Positions 56,101 to 64,000 of a DNA stretch of 64,000 nt are shown here, piece after piece (within the stretch, counting starts at the first letter, position 1; the number at the start of each line of letters is the position of its first letter). The DNA lies in NCBI GenBank assembly GCA_946902875.1, contig OX336340.1, positions 5,787,739-5,851,738 of the forward strand, in the 5' to 3' direction. This DNA comes from Nematopogon swammerdamellus. Its lineage: Eukaryota; Arthropoda; Insecta; Lepidoptera; Adelidae. The notes under the pieces are model-generated. The model was given only the letters and a program-made list of their open reading frames with translations. It had not been told where the DNA came from and did not search any database. A program made the translations under genes and the position numbers.

Positions 56101-59100
56101 TCGGAGGGCCTTGGTTGAAAATTGTAAAATTTAGTAGAACGGACAGACATACAGTTGTTACGGAACCCTACATTCATTTTGAAATAAATGTTAAATTTTG
56201 TAGAACGGACAGACATGCATTTGTTACGGAACCCTACATTCATCTTGCAGAACTTAGTAGAATGGACAGACATAAACGTGTTACGGAACCCTACTTTTAT
56301 TATAAAATAACCGTCGGAGGACCTTGGTTGAAAATTGTAAAATTTAGTAGAACGGATAGACATGCATTTGTTACGGAACCCTACATTCATATTGAAATAA
56401 ATGTTAAATTTAGTAGAACAGACAGACATGCATTTGTTACGGAACCCTACATTCATTTTGCAGAACTTAGTAGAATGGACAGACATAAACGTGTTACCGA
56501 ACCCTACTTAACAGTTGCACTCCGGGAGTGCCGGCAGATCCCGTGCCACTCTAACTTAACCCTTAATGCAATGACTTAAGGTTTCATTTTAAAAATGACG
56601 CTGACGCGATGTCGTGAGTTATACATTTTTTACCCACCTAAAAAAGTGCCAAGCGCCGCTAAAGAAGTTTTCACTTCAAAAACCTCAGGGTTAACCCCTT
56701 TCAAATAAAAAAAAATAAAAAAATTCTAAATCGGCCCACAATTGACGGAGTAATCGCGTAACAAACATCCAAAAAAAGAAAACATACCGTCGAATTGAGA
56801 ATCTCTTAGGTCTAAAGTAAATTGCTCGTGAAGACAAATGCAACGAGCCCAAACACGATGGGTTTATCATGTGTAGTTTAGGAGTTCCTATGGCCACCTT
56901 CTGTCTCCATCATCAGACCAGCTCGATGGTACTCGTACCATAATAAATTAAGCGCACCTGGCCGGTCGGAAAAGATAAAAAATTTTAAATTTAGAACATT
57001 CATGAAACAAGGGTCCGAATATGTTCACTAGTATATCGATTCATGTATTTCAACAGGACAGAGAAAATTTCAAAATATTATGTACGTTTTAGTTCTTTTT
57101 TTTTTGTTTTTTGGAAACCGGTTTAATATTTTTTAAAACAGTTTTTATTTCATTCTTTTTAGTAATATTATTAGTAATATTACATAAAAAAAGAATAATC
57201 GAAATCGAATAATCGAAATCGATTGAAGTGGTACAGAATTATTCGCCATATGTGTCAGACTGCAAATTGCTGAATAAGTCCACATCACAAAAGTTTTGCT
57301 GAAGGTAACCACACACCATACTAATTTATCAAACTGAAAATTGCCGAAAACGACCACATCACAAGTTTTGCTGAAGGTAACCACACACCATAGTATTATG
57401 CTGATTTTTCGAAAACCACTGAACCAATTTCCAATTTCCACTGAACCAAAAATTGAAATGGGACCACCTCGGAAGCATGACCTAACTAACAAAAAAAGAA
57501 TTTTCTAAATCGGCCCTCAATTGACGGAGAAATCGCGTTACAAACATACAAAAAAAAAATAAAAAAAAAAATAAAAAAAAAAATAAAAAAAAAAAACATA
57601 CGGACGAATTGAGAACCTCCTCCTTTTTTGGAAGTCGGTTAATAAATAAGCCTAATCATATACGTGACCTGAAGCCCTGAAATCCCGAACCAAGAAATAT
57701 GATACTCGTAGAAATATCAATAGCCTTGAGTATACAAGATTTTCATTTAAATTCATGTGATTGTGGCTAAAGTGTAGATCACCTTATTTCTAACCCCCGA
57801 CGCAAAAGGAGGGATGTTATAAGTTTCACGCCTCCGTCTGTCTGGCTGTGTGTCTGTGTGTCTGTCTGTGTGTCTATCTGTGTATTGTATTGTATTGTAT
57901 TTATTTATCGTAATGTAAAATTTCACACACATATAAAAATTATGTTTAGGTACATGTTGGTCATTTACATTACTCGTCAAAGTATCGTGCGGCATCGTAG
58001 CTTTCAATGGATGGGTCGATTCGAATGCGGTTTTATTAATCGAAAGAAATGGTTCTTAGCTATGTTTGATGAAGCTGAGGTCAGCCGATTTGAAGATCGT
58101 CGACACTTTTCGCAAATGGTGAAGATATCTCTGCTGTGACATGGAAAATATACTTTAACTCGTCGACTTTAAGTAAATAAACAAACAAACGGAAATTATT
58201 ACCTACAAAACAATAGTTTTGTAATAATTTGTTATGGTCAGTTTCCATAAAAAAAAGTACTTGTTTAAAAACATTATTATAAGTTCATATTACGTCTCAT
58301 AAAAAGCATGAAATAGAAGTTAAATTACAAATTTAAAAATCCCTTACAACATCAAAAACCCTCTAAAAAATAAAAAGTAATTTCTGCTTGGTTAATTAAA
58401 GGCGTCGGGGGATCGTTAAGTAAAAATTAACTAAACACGATCTTACCCTTTACTTTACTTAAAGCGGAAATATTTTTTTTCTATTTCATGTGTCGGGTTT
58501 TTTTTAAATTTGTAATTTTACTTTTTACTAACTAAAATTATGTCTAAATTATTTTTCAGAAACAACATGAAGAACGAGACTAAAATTCTGCCGGCAGGAT
58601 TTGACAAATTTCGTGGACTTAGTGTCGAAGTGGATTCCGGCCAAATTAGGAGAAATGGAAAATTGGTGCCCTCTACAGCCATGGCGAGTCTCGTGAATCA
58701 TTTTAATAGTTATTGCAATTATCCATCATTATTATTGGAAATATGTTTGCACCAAAGAATTTTATTTACCCTTCCGATGCGAACGTACAGTACTCGACAG
58801 TAAATCATGAACATCGAGCTTTAGACAGAGACAATCCGGTTGTTTTTTTTTTTTTTTTTTATGGAAACTGACACAGTTGGCTACATCACCTACAACGTCC
58901 GTGATGTCAGGCCATAACACCGGGTGAACTAGGTGCCATGTCAGTGCTTCCCCCTTTGATCGTGCCGGCTACACTGAACTGGTCGGAAAACACAAACTAT
59001 TTACATAGTCGTTTTGACCGACGTTTCATTCAGTGCGGTGGTACCAACCCGGGCTGGTTAAACCCTACCACCAAGTAAGATTAGGAGGGAAGGGACCTAC

Positions 59101-62100
59101 AGTTTTACGAGGAATCCGAACCTCGGTCAGCCTCCAACGGTCAGCGGTTACCCATCCAAGTACTGACCGCACCCAGCGTTGCTTAACATTCAATAGCGAC
59201 AGTTGACTGTCTGCACCACTGAGCTATCGAGGCTGACATTTGTGGAGCGTCGTCCCTGTTGGACGAGCTCGCACGTCTCTGTGCGACAGGGACGACGCTC
59301 TACAACCGGATTGTCTCTTTCTAAAGCTCGATGTTGATTACTGACTGCCGAGTACTACACTTTTTGCTTGTCCTGCAGCGCGCCCATACAAACCCGCGCA
59401 CGAGAAATTGCACGACGTCATTTTATATTTTGAAGCCCGGTTTTCGACATTTTAGATGACCTTGTGCTTCGTAATTTGAACATGATTTTTAATCCTAGTA
59501 TCGTGCTGGTGAATATCGGAATGAAGAGTAGCATTCTGCATATATATTTTCTGGCATAGCAGATATTTTGATAAATATACCCAATGTATGGTAATATCAT
59601 AATTCCTACCATATCAATTACATTTCTGCAATATTAATTCGGCTTCATACTGAATATACAACACAATGCTCCTTTTTAGGTTTCCGTATCCCGTACGGAA
59701 GCCTATTATAAACCTCCGCCGTCCGTCCGTCCGTCCGTCTTTCCGAGGCGAGGGCTGTATCTCTTGAACCGTAATAGGTAGCCCGTTGAAATTTTCACAG
59801 AATATGTGTTACTATGGAGTTACCTAACCAGCAAATAAGAAAAATAAGAAAATGTTAAAAATTAAGGGGGGCTCCCATACAACAAACGTCTAAAAAATCG
59901 ATTAGTCACACTATTGAATAATAGATGGCGCCACAGGTTTTTATACATTGCAATGTTGAAAGACAAAAGGTAGGCGGATAATAGCGGATAGATACGGAAA
60001 CCTCCGTGCTCGAGTAAAACTCGTTAAAGAATAAATATCCTGTTAGATTCCGCTGTGTTTTTTTTTATAGATACTGACACGGTTGGCTACATCACCCACA
60101 ACATCCGTGATGTCAGCCCATAACACCGGGTGAACTAGGTGCTATGTCAGTGCTTCCCTTCGATCGTGCCGGCTACACTGAACTGGACGGAAAACACAAA
60201 CTATTTGCATAGCCGTTTCGACCGACGTTTCATTCAGTGCGATGGTACCAACCCGGGCGGGTTGAACCCTACCACCGAGTAAGGTAGGAAGGGAAGGGAC
60301 CTACAGTTTTACGTGGAATCCGAACCACGGCCAGCCTCCCAACGGTCGAGCGGTCACCCATCCAAGTACAGACCGCGCCCAGCGTTGCTTAACAATCAAT
60401 AGCAACAGTCGACTGTCTGCACCACTGAGCTATCGAGGCTGACAACAAGGTTTTACCAAAATATAATCCATCGACTATCGAAGTAAGCATAACCTACAAA
60501 GTTGTTGCAACTTGTATACCACATAATTTATTTATGGCATACATAACATAACATAACAAGCTGATCTTATTATTATAGAAATGTTTTCGGTTACGTGGTA
60601 TACCGTATATATACATACAGTATACCGCGTAATCGAAAACATTTCCATAATGTGTTATAGCGGTAAAAGCCTAAACGAACCAATGACGTACATAAAAGTT
60701 CGTTGAAACGAACATTATAAAGCTGCTCTTAGCATATAGGCATTCGTATCTATGTGAGGTTTCTAACTTAAGGTTAAAGGTTAAGGTTAGAGCTGAATCC
60801 TACCAAATGTAAAATATGGTTTAACCCAACAGTGTCCGATTTCCGAGTATTAGAAATTATGAACCATCTATCCGCTGTAACACCTGGTATTACTCTACTA
60901 GAACATTCAAATCTATTCCTATTGGGATCACCAATAACCAATGATTCACAAAGCATCCTGGTAGAGAATAAATGTGAAAAATCTGTAAGTGCGAGTTTTA
61001 TTCGCGCACGGAGGTTTCCGTATCTATCCGCTATCAATAACCGCTCAATCGGAGAGAAGCCTCAATGAGGTCGATCGCAATTTACGGTGGGGAAATGACA
61101 GCACCTCACATTGCAATGTATAAAAGCCTGTGGCGCTATCTATTATTCAATAGTGTGGCTAATCGATTTTATTGTACGTTTGTTGTATGGGAGCCCCCCT
61201 TAATTTTTTACATTTTCTTTTTTTTATTATTTGTTGTTATATCCGCCATAGTAACACATATTCTGTGAAAATTTCAACGGGCTACCTATTACGGTTCAAG
61301 AGATACAGCCCTCGGACAGACGGACGGACGGACGGGCGGACGGCGGCGGAGGCTTAGTAATAGGCTTCCGGACGGGATACGGAAACCTAAAAATCAAGGT
61401 TATTTGTTGAAAGACTTGTTCGTACATATTCAGCCACACGTAGCGCTATACCTTTTACAACATTGTTCTTGTATACCTACCTAAATTTAACATACTTCCT
61501 GCGCTGCAGTCCGTTATGGCAAAACACAGTTTATCTCAAGAGGGTGAATGCGGAATTTAAAAACAGCCTTGTATGTATTTTAAATGTCGGGCTGGAAAGC
61601 GACAGCTGGATCCAAGCGACCCTGCCAACATCTTCTGGAGGCATTGGAGTACGCCGCGCATCAGATATCGCGCTTACTGTCTTCCTAGCCTCCGCTCATG
61701 CCAGGCCAGTTTGGACGTCATTGGTAAAATACTTTTCTCGTCACTTGGAAGTCGCTTTCAGGTCGACTGCATGGGTGAGGCAATCGAGGGCTATAAATTG
61801 CGATTACCGAAAGTAGATCTTTCAGTCGCCCGGAAAATCCAGAAACGATGGTATTGCACTGGCAGTTAGCCAGCGCAAGATTTTATACTTTTGCCATAGA
61901 GTCAATCTATGCTATTCAAATATGAATATGTATTTTCCACTGTTTCGAATGCGAGTGTTTTTGTCTTGTCATAGTTTGCTTTGTAAATGTTGTTTCAGTT
62001 TTTGCCGAGACACAAAAATTAGTACATGTGTTTGAACTTTGTTCCTGATTACATCGTCTGAATCGTCGATATTGTGCTTTCTTTACATCAAGAACCCCAA

Positions 62101-63132
62101 GAACACCGACTAGCGGTATAAAAGTGGTGAGGCGCCTTCGTGATGCTGGTCATCACAGGATTACTTCTCGTCGACCGAATTTGAGTGCTCTGCTATTCCC
62201 GCTACCCCAACGCACAGAAGAGGAGGTGTGACGAATCTGCGTCGCCGGCTGCTCGTATCCTACCTGCAGTCGTCCGTGCGCCGGGGCGTACATACAGGGT
62301 TATAAAATCAATGCTCTATGTAATGGCTAAAGTATAAAATCTTGCGCTGGCTAACTGCCAGTGCAGTATGCTCCGATAATAGACAACATTTTTGCGAATT
62401 TATTAGAAAACAGTCAACATTTTGAAATTAACCGGGCTCAGATATTGGCAGCGTCACGACAGGAATCGGGGGCGTGGCTCAAGGCATACCCCTATCCACA
62501 CCTTGGCACCTTGTTAGATAAAACAACATTAATAATTTATATTGCTCTTAGAATCGGTGCCAAGGTGAACCAGCCTCGTTCTTGCGTCTGCGGAGCCAGC
62601 GTCGACTGTTTAGGACACCACGGTCTTGCATGCCAGCAGAGCGCAGGAAGACTGACGCGCCACGCGCGCCTTAACAATGTTATAAAAACATCTTTAGCCT
62701 CCGCTGGTATGCCCTCCCTACTGGAGCCACCAGGCATCTCACGCTCGGACGGCAAAAGACCGGACGGTATGACGCTGGTTCCGTACGAACGAAGGGTAGA
62801 ACCCTGGTGTGGGACGCTACGTGCGTCCATACGCTGGCGCCTTGCCATGTCTGCGCTTCCACGCGTTCAGCTGCACAAGCTGCTAAAAAAAACAAAGTAT
62901 TAGTCCCTGTTTTAACCGAGCTCCCCTTTATCAGATTACATTTGATAAGATCCTATTGAATTGTTCACTGCAGGTATTCGTGGGTAGTCCTGAGCGAGAT
63001 GTAACTCTGAATGACGACGCAGAACTGGTGAAGCCTGGAATCGAAGTCAACATCGCTATAGAACCATCTGTCGTCGAGAGCTCCGCCGACGTCGAGAGGT
63101 TACCACTCGGCATAAGGCAATGCCTGCTAGAA
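47847..63132 (+). CDS. ppk: Pickpocket-type DEG/ENaC sodium channel subunit, gene B (5' part, runs off the window)
   Basis: Coding exons at 47847-48059, 49734-49840, 51039-51192, 52711-52841, 58560-58692 and 62974-63132 join in frame to 299 residues with no stop. The last donor (GTAAAT at 63133) shows that the gene continues past the right edge. Features: EYCTHSTMHGFRYL with the intact His-Gly gating motif (23-24), TM1 about 39-59, VETTN then VDFPAVTVC (82-90), the CC-x-F cluster in exon 4, and a PGIEVNI palm strand in exon 6. It lies 5.2 kb downstream of gene A on the same strand with matching intron phases, so it is a tandem paralogue. Missing: the second cysteine cluster, CLPxC and TM2. 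An intron follows exon 6 where gene A has none. Confidence 0.92.
48325..48402 (-). repeat. Short LINE fragment, same family
   Basis: CAGAACCGGTTAGTACGCG and GGGATGCATGCATACCCTGC match 63441-63505 of the LINE. Confidence 0.55.
48395..48872 (+). mobile_element. Helitron 3' remnant with 68-bp repeats in ppk B intron 1
   Basis: About six degenerate units of the 68-bp repeat, then TACGAATTTAACGCGAGC, a decayed terminal hairpin and GTTAGTA in place of CTAGT. Same structure as the copy in intron 3 of gene A. Confidence 0.65.
49380..49661. mobile_element. Short inverted-repeat element in ppk B intron 1
   Basis: GTATACACGGTGTTGCA at the left, TGCAACACCGTGTATAT at the right, followed on both sides by a GGGGG-ATTCT stretch. 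About 280 bp, imperfect arms. Confidence 0.65.
49734..49840 (+). CDS. ppk: ppk gene B, exon 2 (FPAV motif)
   Basis: Acceptor TTGCATTGCAG. Encodes VETTNHPTTNVDFPAVTVCP, a near-canonical post-TM1 pickpocket segment. Donor GTATGT at 49841 (phase 2) is preferred over GTATAC at 49845 because it matches exon 3 and the phase in gene A. Confidence 0.9.
50331..50440 (-). mobile_element. SINE tail fragment, family 1
   Basis: Minus-strand 3' tail only: T run, GGAAACTGACAGGGTTGGC, then the CACCGGGTGAACTAGGTGCC block. In intron 2 of ppk gene B. Confidence 0.7.
50573..50720 (+). mobile_element. GGTTTCCGTA-type element, internally deleted, with palindrome
   Basis: GGTTCCGTATTTATACGGAA at about 50579, then a jump to ACGTGGTGGAACGGAACCCT, directly followed by the perfect palindrome at 50722-50771. 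Confidence 0.5.
50722..50771. repeat. Perfect 50-bp palindrome in ppk B intron 2
   Basis: 25 bp (TGCAAAGCGG to ACCGAGG) followed without spacer by its exact reverse complement. Confidence 0.93.
51039..51192 (+). CDS. ppk: ppk gene B, exon 3
   Basis: Acceptor TATTTCCAG, donor ACG|GTAAGT. One base completes a Leu codon, then 51 open codons including NNFYEMISLDKIYQNS and VQIFQVLDKVGY. Position and phases (2 in, 0 out) equal exon 3 of gene A; sequence similarity is low, as is usual for this fast-evolving region. Confidence 0.85.
51240..52110 (-). pseudogene. LINE reverse-transcriptase tail, second family
   Basis: Minus strand; VQLYKAQVTPVMEYCSHLWE, VFSTLDSIQRR and, upstream in another frame, VEKVSSWGKENLVKFNVVKT. 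The tail (plus strand GGGACTATTAACCCGCGATT) matches 5940-6185 and 11015-11185. Several frame breaks. In ppk gene B intron 3. Confidence 0.7.
52371..52592 (+). mobile_element. Rearranged SINE tail, family 1
   Basis: A short inverted tail end (AACATGGCTGGCTACATCACC) abuts a degenerate plus-strand tail ending CAGTTTCCATAAAAAATC. An internally inverted or twice-inserted copy, in ppk gene B intron 3. Confidence 0.5.
52711..52841 (+). CDS. ppk: ppk gene B, exon 4 (first cysteine cluster)
   Basis: Acceptor TTTTCCATAG, donor CTG CG|GTGAGC (phase 2). Encodes C-x(6)-CWWRW-x(4)-C ... HTGHCCRFDINYL, matching the family pattern C...CxW...C...TxxGxCCxFN. Confidence 0.92.
53021..53147. repeat. (CACG)n/(CA)n microsatellite
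   Basis: GCACGCACGCAC run of about 36 bp flanked by CACACA stretches, in ppk gene B intron 4. Confidence 0.9.
53148..54670. other. ppk B intron 4, AT-rich part
   Basis: No gene. 54305-54480 (TATAGTACAGCCATTAATGG, TAGGTGGGAATGATTATTAT) recurs at 47565-47715 and looks like a retroelement 3' end. Confidence 0.5.
54671..55054 (+). mobile_element. SINE, family 1, tRNA/5S head (full length)
   Basis: The best-preserved plus-strand copy. CAGCCTCGTTAGCTCAGTGG at 54671; 5S-like GTCAGTACTTGGATGGGTGA around 54734; B-box-like GAGGTTCGGATTCC near 54777; shared tail; poly-A at about 55040. Useful as the reference for this family. Confidence 0.82.
55144..55495. repeat. Long foldback hairpin, copy 2
   Basis: Almost identical to 3679-4034; the loop differs at a couple of bases (CATCCAATCATG versus CATCCGCTCATG). 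Confidence 0.88.
55590..55944 (+). mobile_element. SINE, family 1, tRNA/5S head, continuing into a satellite
   Basis: Same head as 54671. The tail breaks at GGTGATGTTGCAGAACTTAG and turns into the 55945-56520 satellite, exactly as in the copy at 4167. Confidence 0.8.
55945..56520. repeat. In-frame tandem repeat, 8 units
   Basis: Units share GTTACGGAACCCTAC and a GTAGAA-GACAGACAT segment. Spacings between successive GTTACGG motifs are 90, 90, 66, 57, 90, 66, 57 bp, all multiples of three, so one plus-strand frame (TEPY...SRTDRH) stays open across the array (55905-56579), as does a minus-strand frame. Shorter version at 4506-4715. No start context, splice signal or homology argues for a real gene. 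Confidence 0.8.
57641..58559. other. ppk B intron 4, last part
   Basis: A TGTCTGTG microsatellite at about 57838-57885 and a repeat with GGCGTCGGGGGATCGTTAAG (58402), also present near 41572 and 46340. No coding. Confidence 0.5.
58560..58692 (+). CDS. ppk: ppk gene B, exon 5 (GLSV strand)
   Basis: Acceptor ATTTTTCAG; the first base completes Arg. Encodes DKFRGLSVEVDSGQ, aligning with SGLRVVFNVE of gene A. The end is set at CTC|GTGAAT (58692) because it gives phase 0 and joins exon 6 VFVGSPERD. Read-through without splicing would meet a stop at 58801. Confidence 0.83.
58798..59343. mobile_element. Small inverted-repeat element split by a SINE
   Basis: CAGTAAATCATGAACATCGA...ACAATCCGGTTGT at the left; the right end is its reverse complement after a GTCGTCCCTG hairpin. 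Without the SINE (58844-59237) the element is about 150 bp. A partial copy lies at 3090-3146, also broken by a SINE. Confidence 0.72.
58844..59237 (-). mobile_element. SINE, family 1, tRNA/5S head, inside a MITE
   Basis: Minus-strand full-length copy from the T run at 58844 to GAGCTATCGAGGCTGACA. Inserted in the inverted-repeat element 58798-59343, 150 bp after exon 5 of ppk gene B. Confidence 0.8.
59676..60035 (+). mobile_element. GGTTTCCGTA/GTCC-type element
   Basis: GGTTTCCGTATCCCGTACGG through GTCCGTCCGTCCGTCCGTCT to AGATGGCGCCACAGG and CTCGAGTAAAACTCG. An inverted copy lies at 60988-61394. Confidence 0.65.
60058..60444 (-). mobile_element. SINE, family 1, tRNA/5S head
   Basis: Minus-strand full-length copy; T run at 60058, head ends GAGCTATCGAGGCTGACA near 60443. 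In ppk gene B intron 5. Confidence 0.8.
60574..60649. repeat. 30-bp inverted repeat in ppk B intron 5
   Basis: TATAGAAATGTTTTCGGTTA...GTATAC and its reverse complement (60620-60649) around CGTATATATACATACA. Confidence 0.82.
60988..61394 (-). mobile_element. GGTTTCCGTA/GTCC-type element, inserted in a LINE ORF
   Basis: Starts near TGCGAGTTTTATTCGCGCAC and ends CGGGATACGGAAACCTAAAA. It splits the reverse-transcriptase remnant between 60985 and 61395. Confidence 0.65.
61850..62372. mobile_element. MITE with about 40-bp terminal inverted repeats
   Basis: CACTGGCAGTTAGCCAGCGC at the left and its reverse complement at the right, extending to AAGATTTTATACTTT. Roughly 520 bp, no coding. Interrupts the LINE remnant after QKRWY. 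No clear target duplication. Confidence 0.78.
62974..63132 (+). CDS. ppk: ppk gene B, exon 6 (palm strand; last exon in window)
   Basis: Acceptor TGTTCACTGCAG, 53 codons, donor GAA|GTAAAT. Encodes VFVGSPERDVTL, VKPGIEVNIAIEPS and RLPLGIRQCLLE: the sequence around V-x-V...PG-x-E...R-x-C found between the GLxV strand and the second cysteine cluster. Confidence 0.88.
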
Positions 63133-63270
63133 GTAAATCTTTTAACACCTAATATATTTTTTTTGCTGCATAATCTTCCCGTTTACAATACTGAAGTACT
63201 CGCACAAATGCATTTTTGTTTACAAGGTTTTTTTTTTTTATCGATAGCGCGACATGTGGCATCGTTACAC

Positions 63271-64000
63271 CTACAAGTAGGTGTCTAACGATGCCCATGG
63301 ACATTCAGTGATGCGAATGTCATGCCGGCCTGACAGGAGCCTTTTCACGCCCCTTTTGAAAAACCCCAGGCTGTACTTGGGAGGAAATAGATGGGCAGTG
63401 AGTGCGTTCCACATTTTCCCGGTTCTGTGAATAAAAGACCTACAGAACCGGTTGGTGCGCATGCGTGGTAGGTCGATTGAATAGGGGTGCATCCCCTGCC
63501 CAGTACGCGTAGTGCGGAGGTGGAATGGGGACGACGGAATCGCGTTAAACAGCTCCTCCGAACACTCCCCATGAAATAAACGATACAACACACTCAGGGA
63601 GCCGACGTCCCTACGGAGTTGCAGTGGTTCTAAGTCGCGGGACACCACGGGGTCACCCACCAGTCGCACGGCACGACGCTGGATTGAGTCTAGCGGCGCA
63701 AGCTGGTATTTAGCTGAGCCATCCCACAAGTGCGAGCAGTACTCCAAGCAGGACCTAACCTGTGTTTTGTACAACGTCAGTTTTTGACCCGGCGTGAAGT
63801 ACCGTCGCACCTTGTTCAGTACGCCCAGCTTTTTTGAGGCCAGCTTGGCTTTGCCCTCAATATGGCGCCGGAAATTCAAGTCGAGCGACAGTTCGACACC
63901 GAGGACCCCGAGGTGGTCGCTTAATTTCAGCGACGTGTTTTGTCTTCCATGTTTTTTGTGTTTTGTGTTCTTGTGTCTTCGATGCGTGGAACACGACCAA
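63271..64000 (-). pseudogene. LINE (Jockey/CR1-like) reverse-transcriptase C-terminus
   Basis: Minus-strand frame open from at least 63930 to 63271, running to the window edge upstream. Reads LGVLNKVRRYFTPGQK, LEYCSHLWDG, LDSIQRRAVRLVGDP, FHGECSEELFN, MWNALTAHLFPP and YSLGFFKRGVKRLLSGR: the thumb and tail after the palm domain of insect non-LTR elements. The catalytic part would lie beyond the window. In intron 6 of ppk gene B, so the insertion is antisense to the gene. Confidence 0.78.

Larger units (their letters stand above)
55144..57640 (+). repeat. Composite repeat block, copy 2
   Basis: Same order as copy 1 with a longer satellite (8 instead of 3 units) and without the GATTCCGC palindrome next to the hairpin. 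In intron 4 of ppk gene B. Confidence 0.75.
60778..62905 (+). pseudogene. Non-LTR retrotransposon reverse-transcriptase remnant, cut into three
   Basis: Piece 1 (60778-60985) reads LELNPTKCKIWF and LLEHSNLFLLGSPI, the segment after the catalytic motif in this RT type. Piece 2 (about 61500-61852) reads RVNAEFKNSLVCILNVGLES, then SSGGIGVRRASDIALTVFLA. Piece 3 (62372-62905) reads LDKTTLIIYIALRIGAKV, CVCGASVDCLGHHGLACQ and DGKRPDGMTLVP, a C-terminal domain of RPDG type found in such retroelement proteins. The frame changes between pieces and the catalytic part is lost. A GTCC-type element and a MITE interrupt it. In intron 5 of ppk gene B. Confidence 0.7.

Overview
The window is eukaryotic nuclear DNA, most likely from a moth or butterfly. 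The genes are split by GT-AG introns, there is no operon structure, and most of the sequence is transposon-derived. Repeats typical of Lepidoptera recur throughout: Helitron ends of the TC...CTAG type, tRNA-derived SINEs, tails of Jockey/CR1-like LINEs, and a family carrying GTCT/GTCC runs that begins with GGTTTCCGTA. Species cannot be told from the sequence.

The protein-coding backbone is two tandem, same-strand (+) genes of the degenerin/epithelial sodium channel (DEG/ENaC, pickpocket) family. The first is complete. Ten exons between 10778 and 42618 join in frame to a 465-residue protein with an FPSV motif, the cysteine-rich extracellular domain and a TM2 that carries the GAS selectivity triplet. 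Its fourth intron is 19.6 kb long. The second gene starts at 47847. Six exons, up to 63132, give 299 in-frame residues before the gene runs off the right edge. The first five introns have the same phases (0,2,0,2,0) in both genes, so they are tandem duplicates. The first gene has Gln-Gly where the second keeps the conserved His-Gly gating motif.

Other coding material is minor. An unrecognised minus-strand ORF pair (8440-9633) is interrupted by one in-frame TGA. A THAP zinc-finger first exon (19096-19172) sits in the giant intron. A defective piggyBac-like element (22829-24111) and dismembered LINE reverse-transcriptase pieces (5.9-7.7 kb, 51.2-52.1 kb, 60.8-62.9 kb, 63.2-64.0 kb) account for the rest.

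Layout: 1-1610 is one arm of a 1.6 kb inverted repeat, identical where compared, whose partner is 17100-18709; exons 1-4 of the first gene lie between the arms. 3.7-5.9 kb holds a composite repeat block that recurs at 55.1-57.6 kb and, inverted and without its SINE/satellite insert, at 24.1-25.2 kb. 28.37-34.79 kb is a Helitron with a second copy of itself inserted in opposite orientation, giving a large palindrome. 36.1-42.6 kb holds exons 5-10 of the first gene. 44.97-45.38 kb is a 400-bp GGGAGA array. 47.8-63.1 kb is the second channel gene, its introns filled with SINEs, MITEs and LINE debris.
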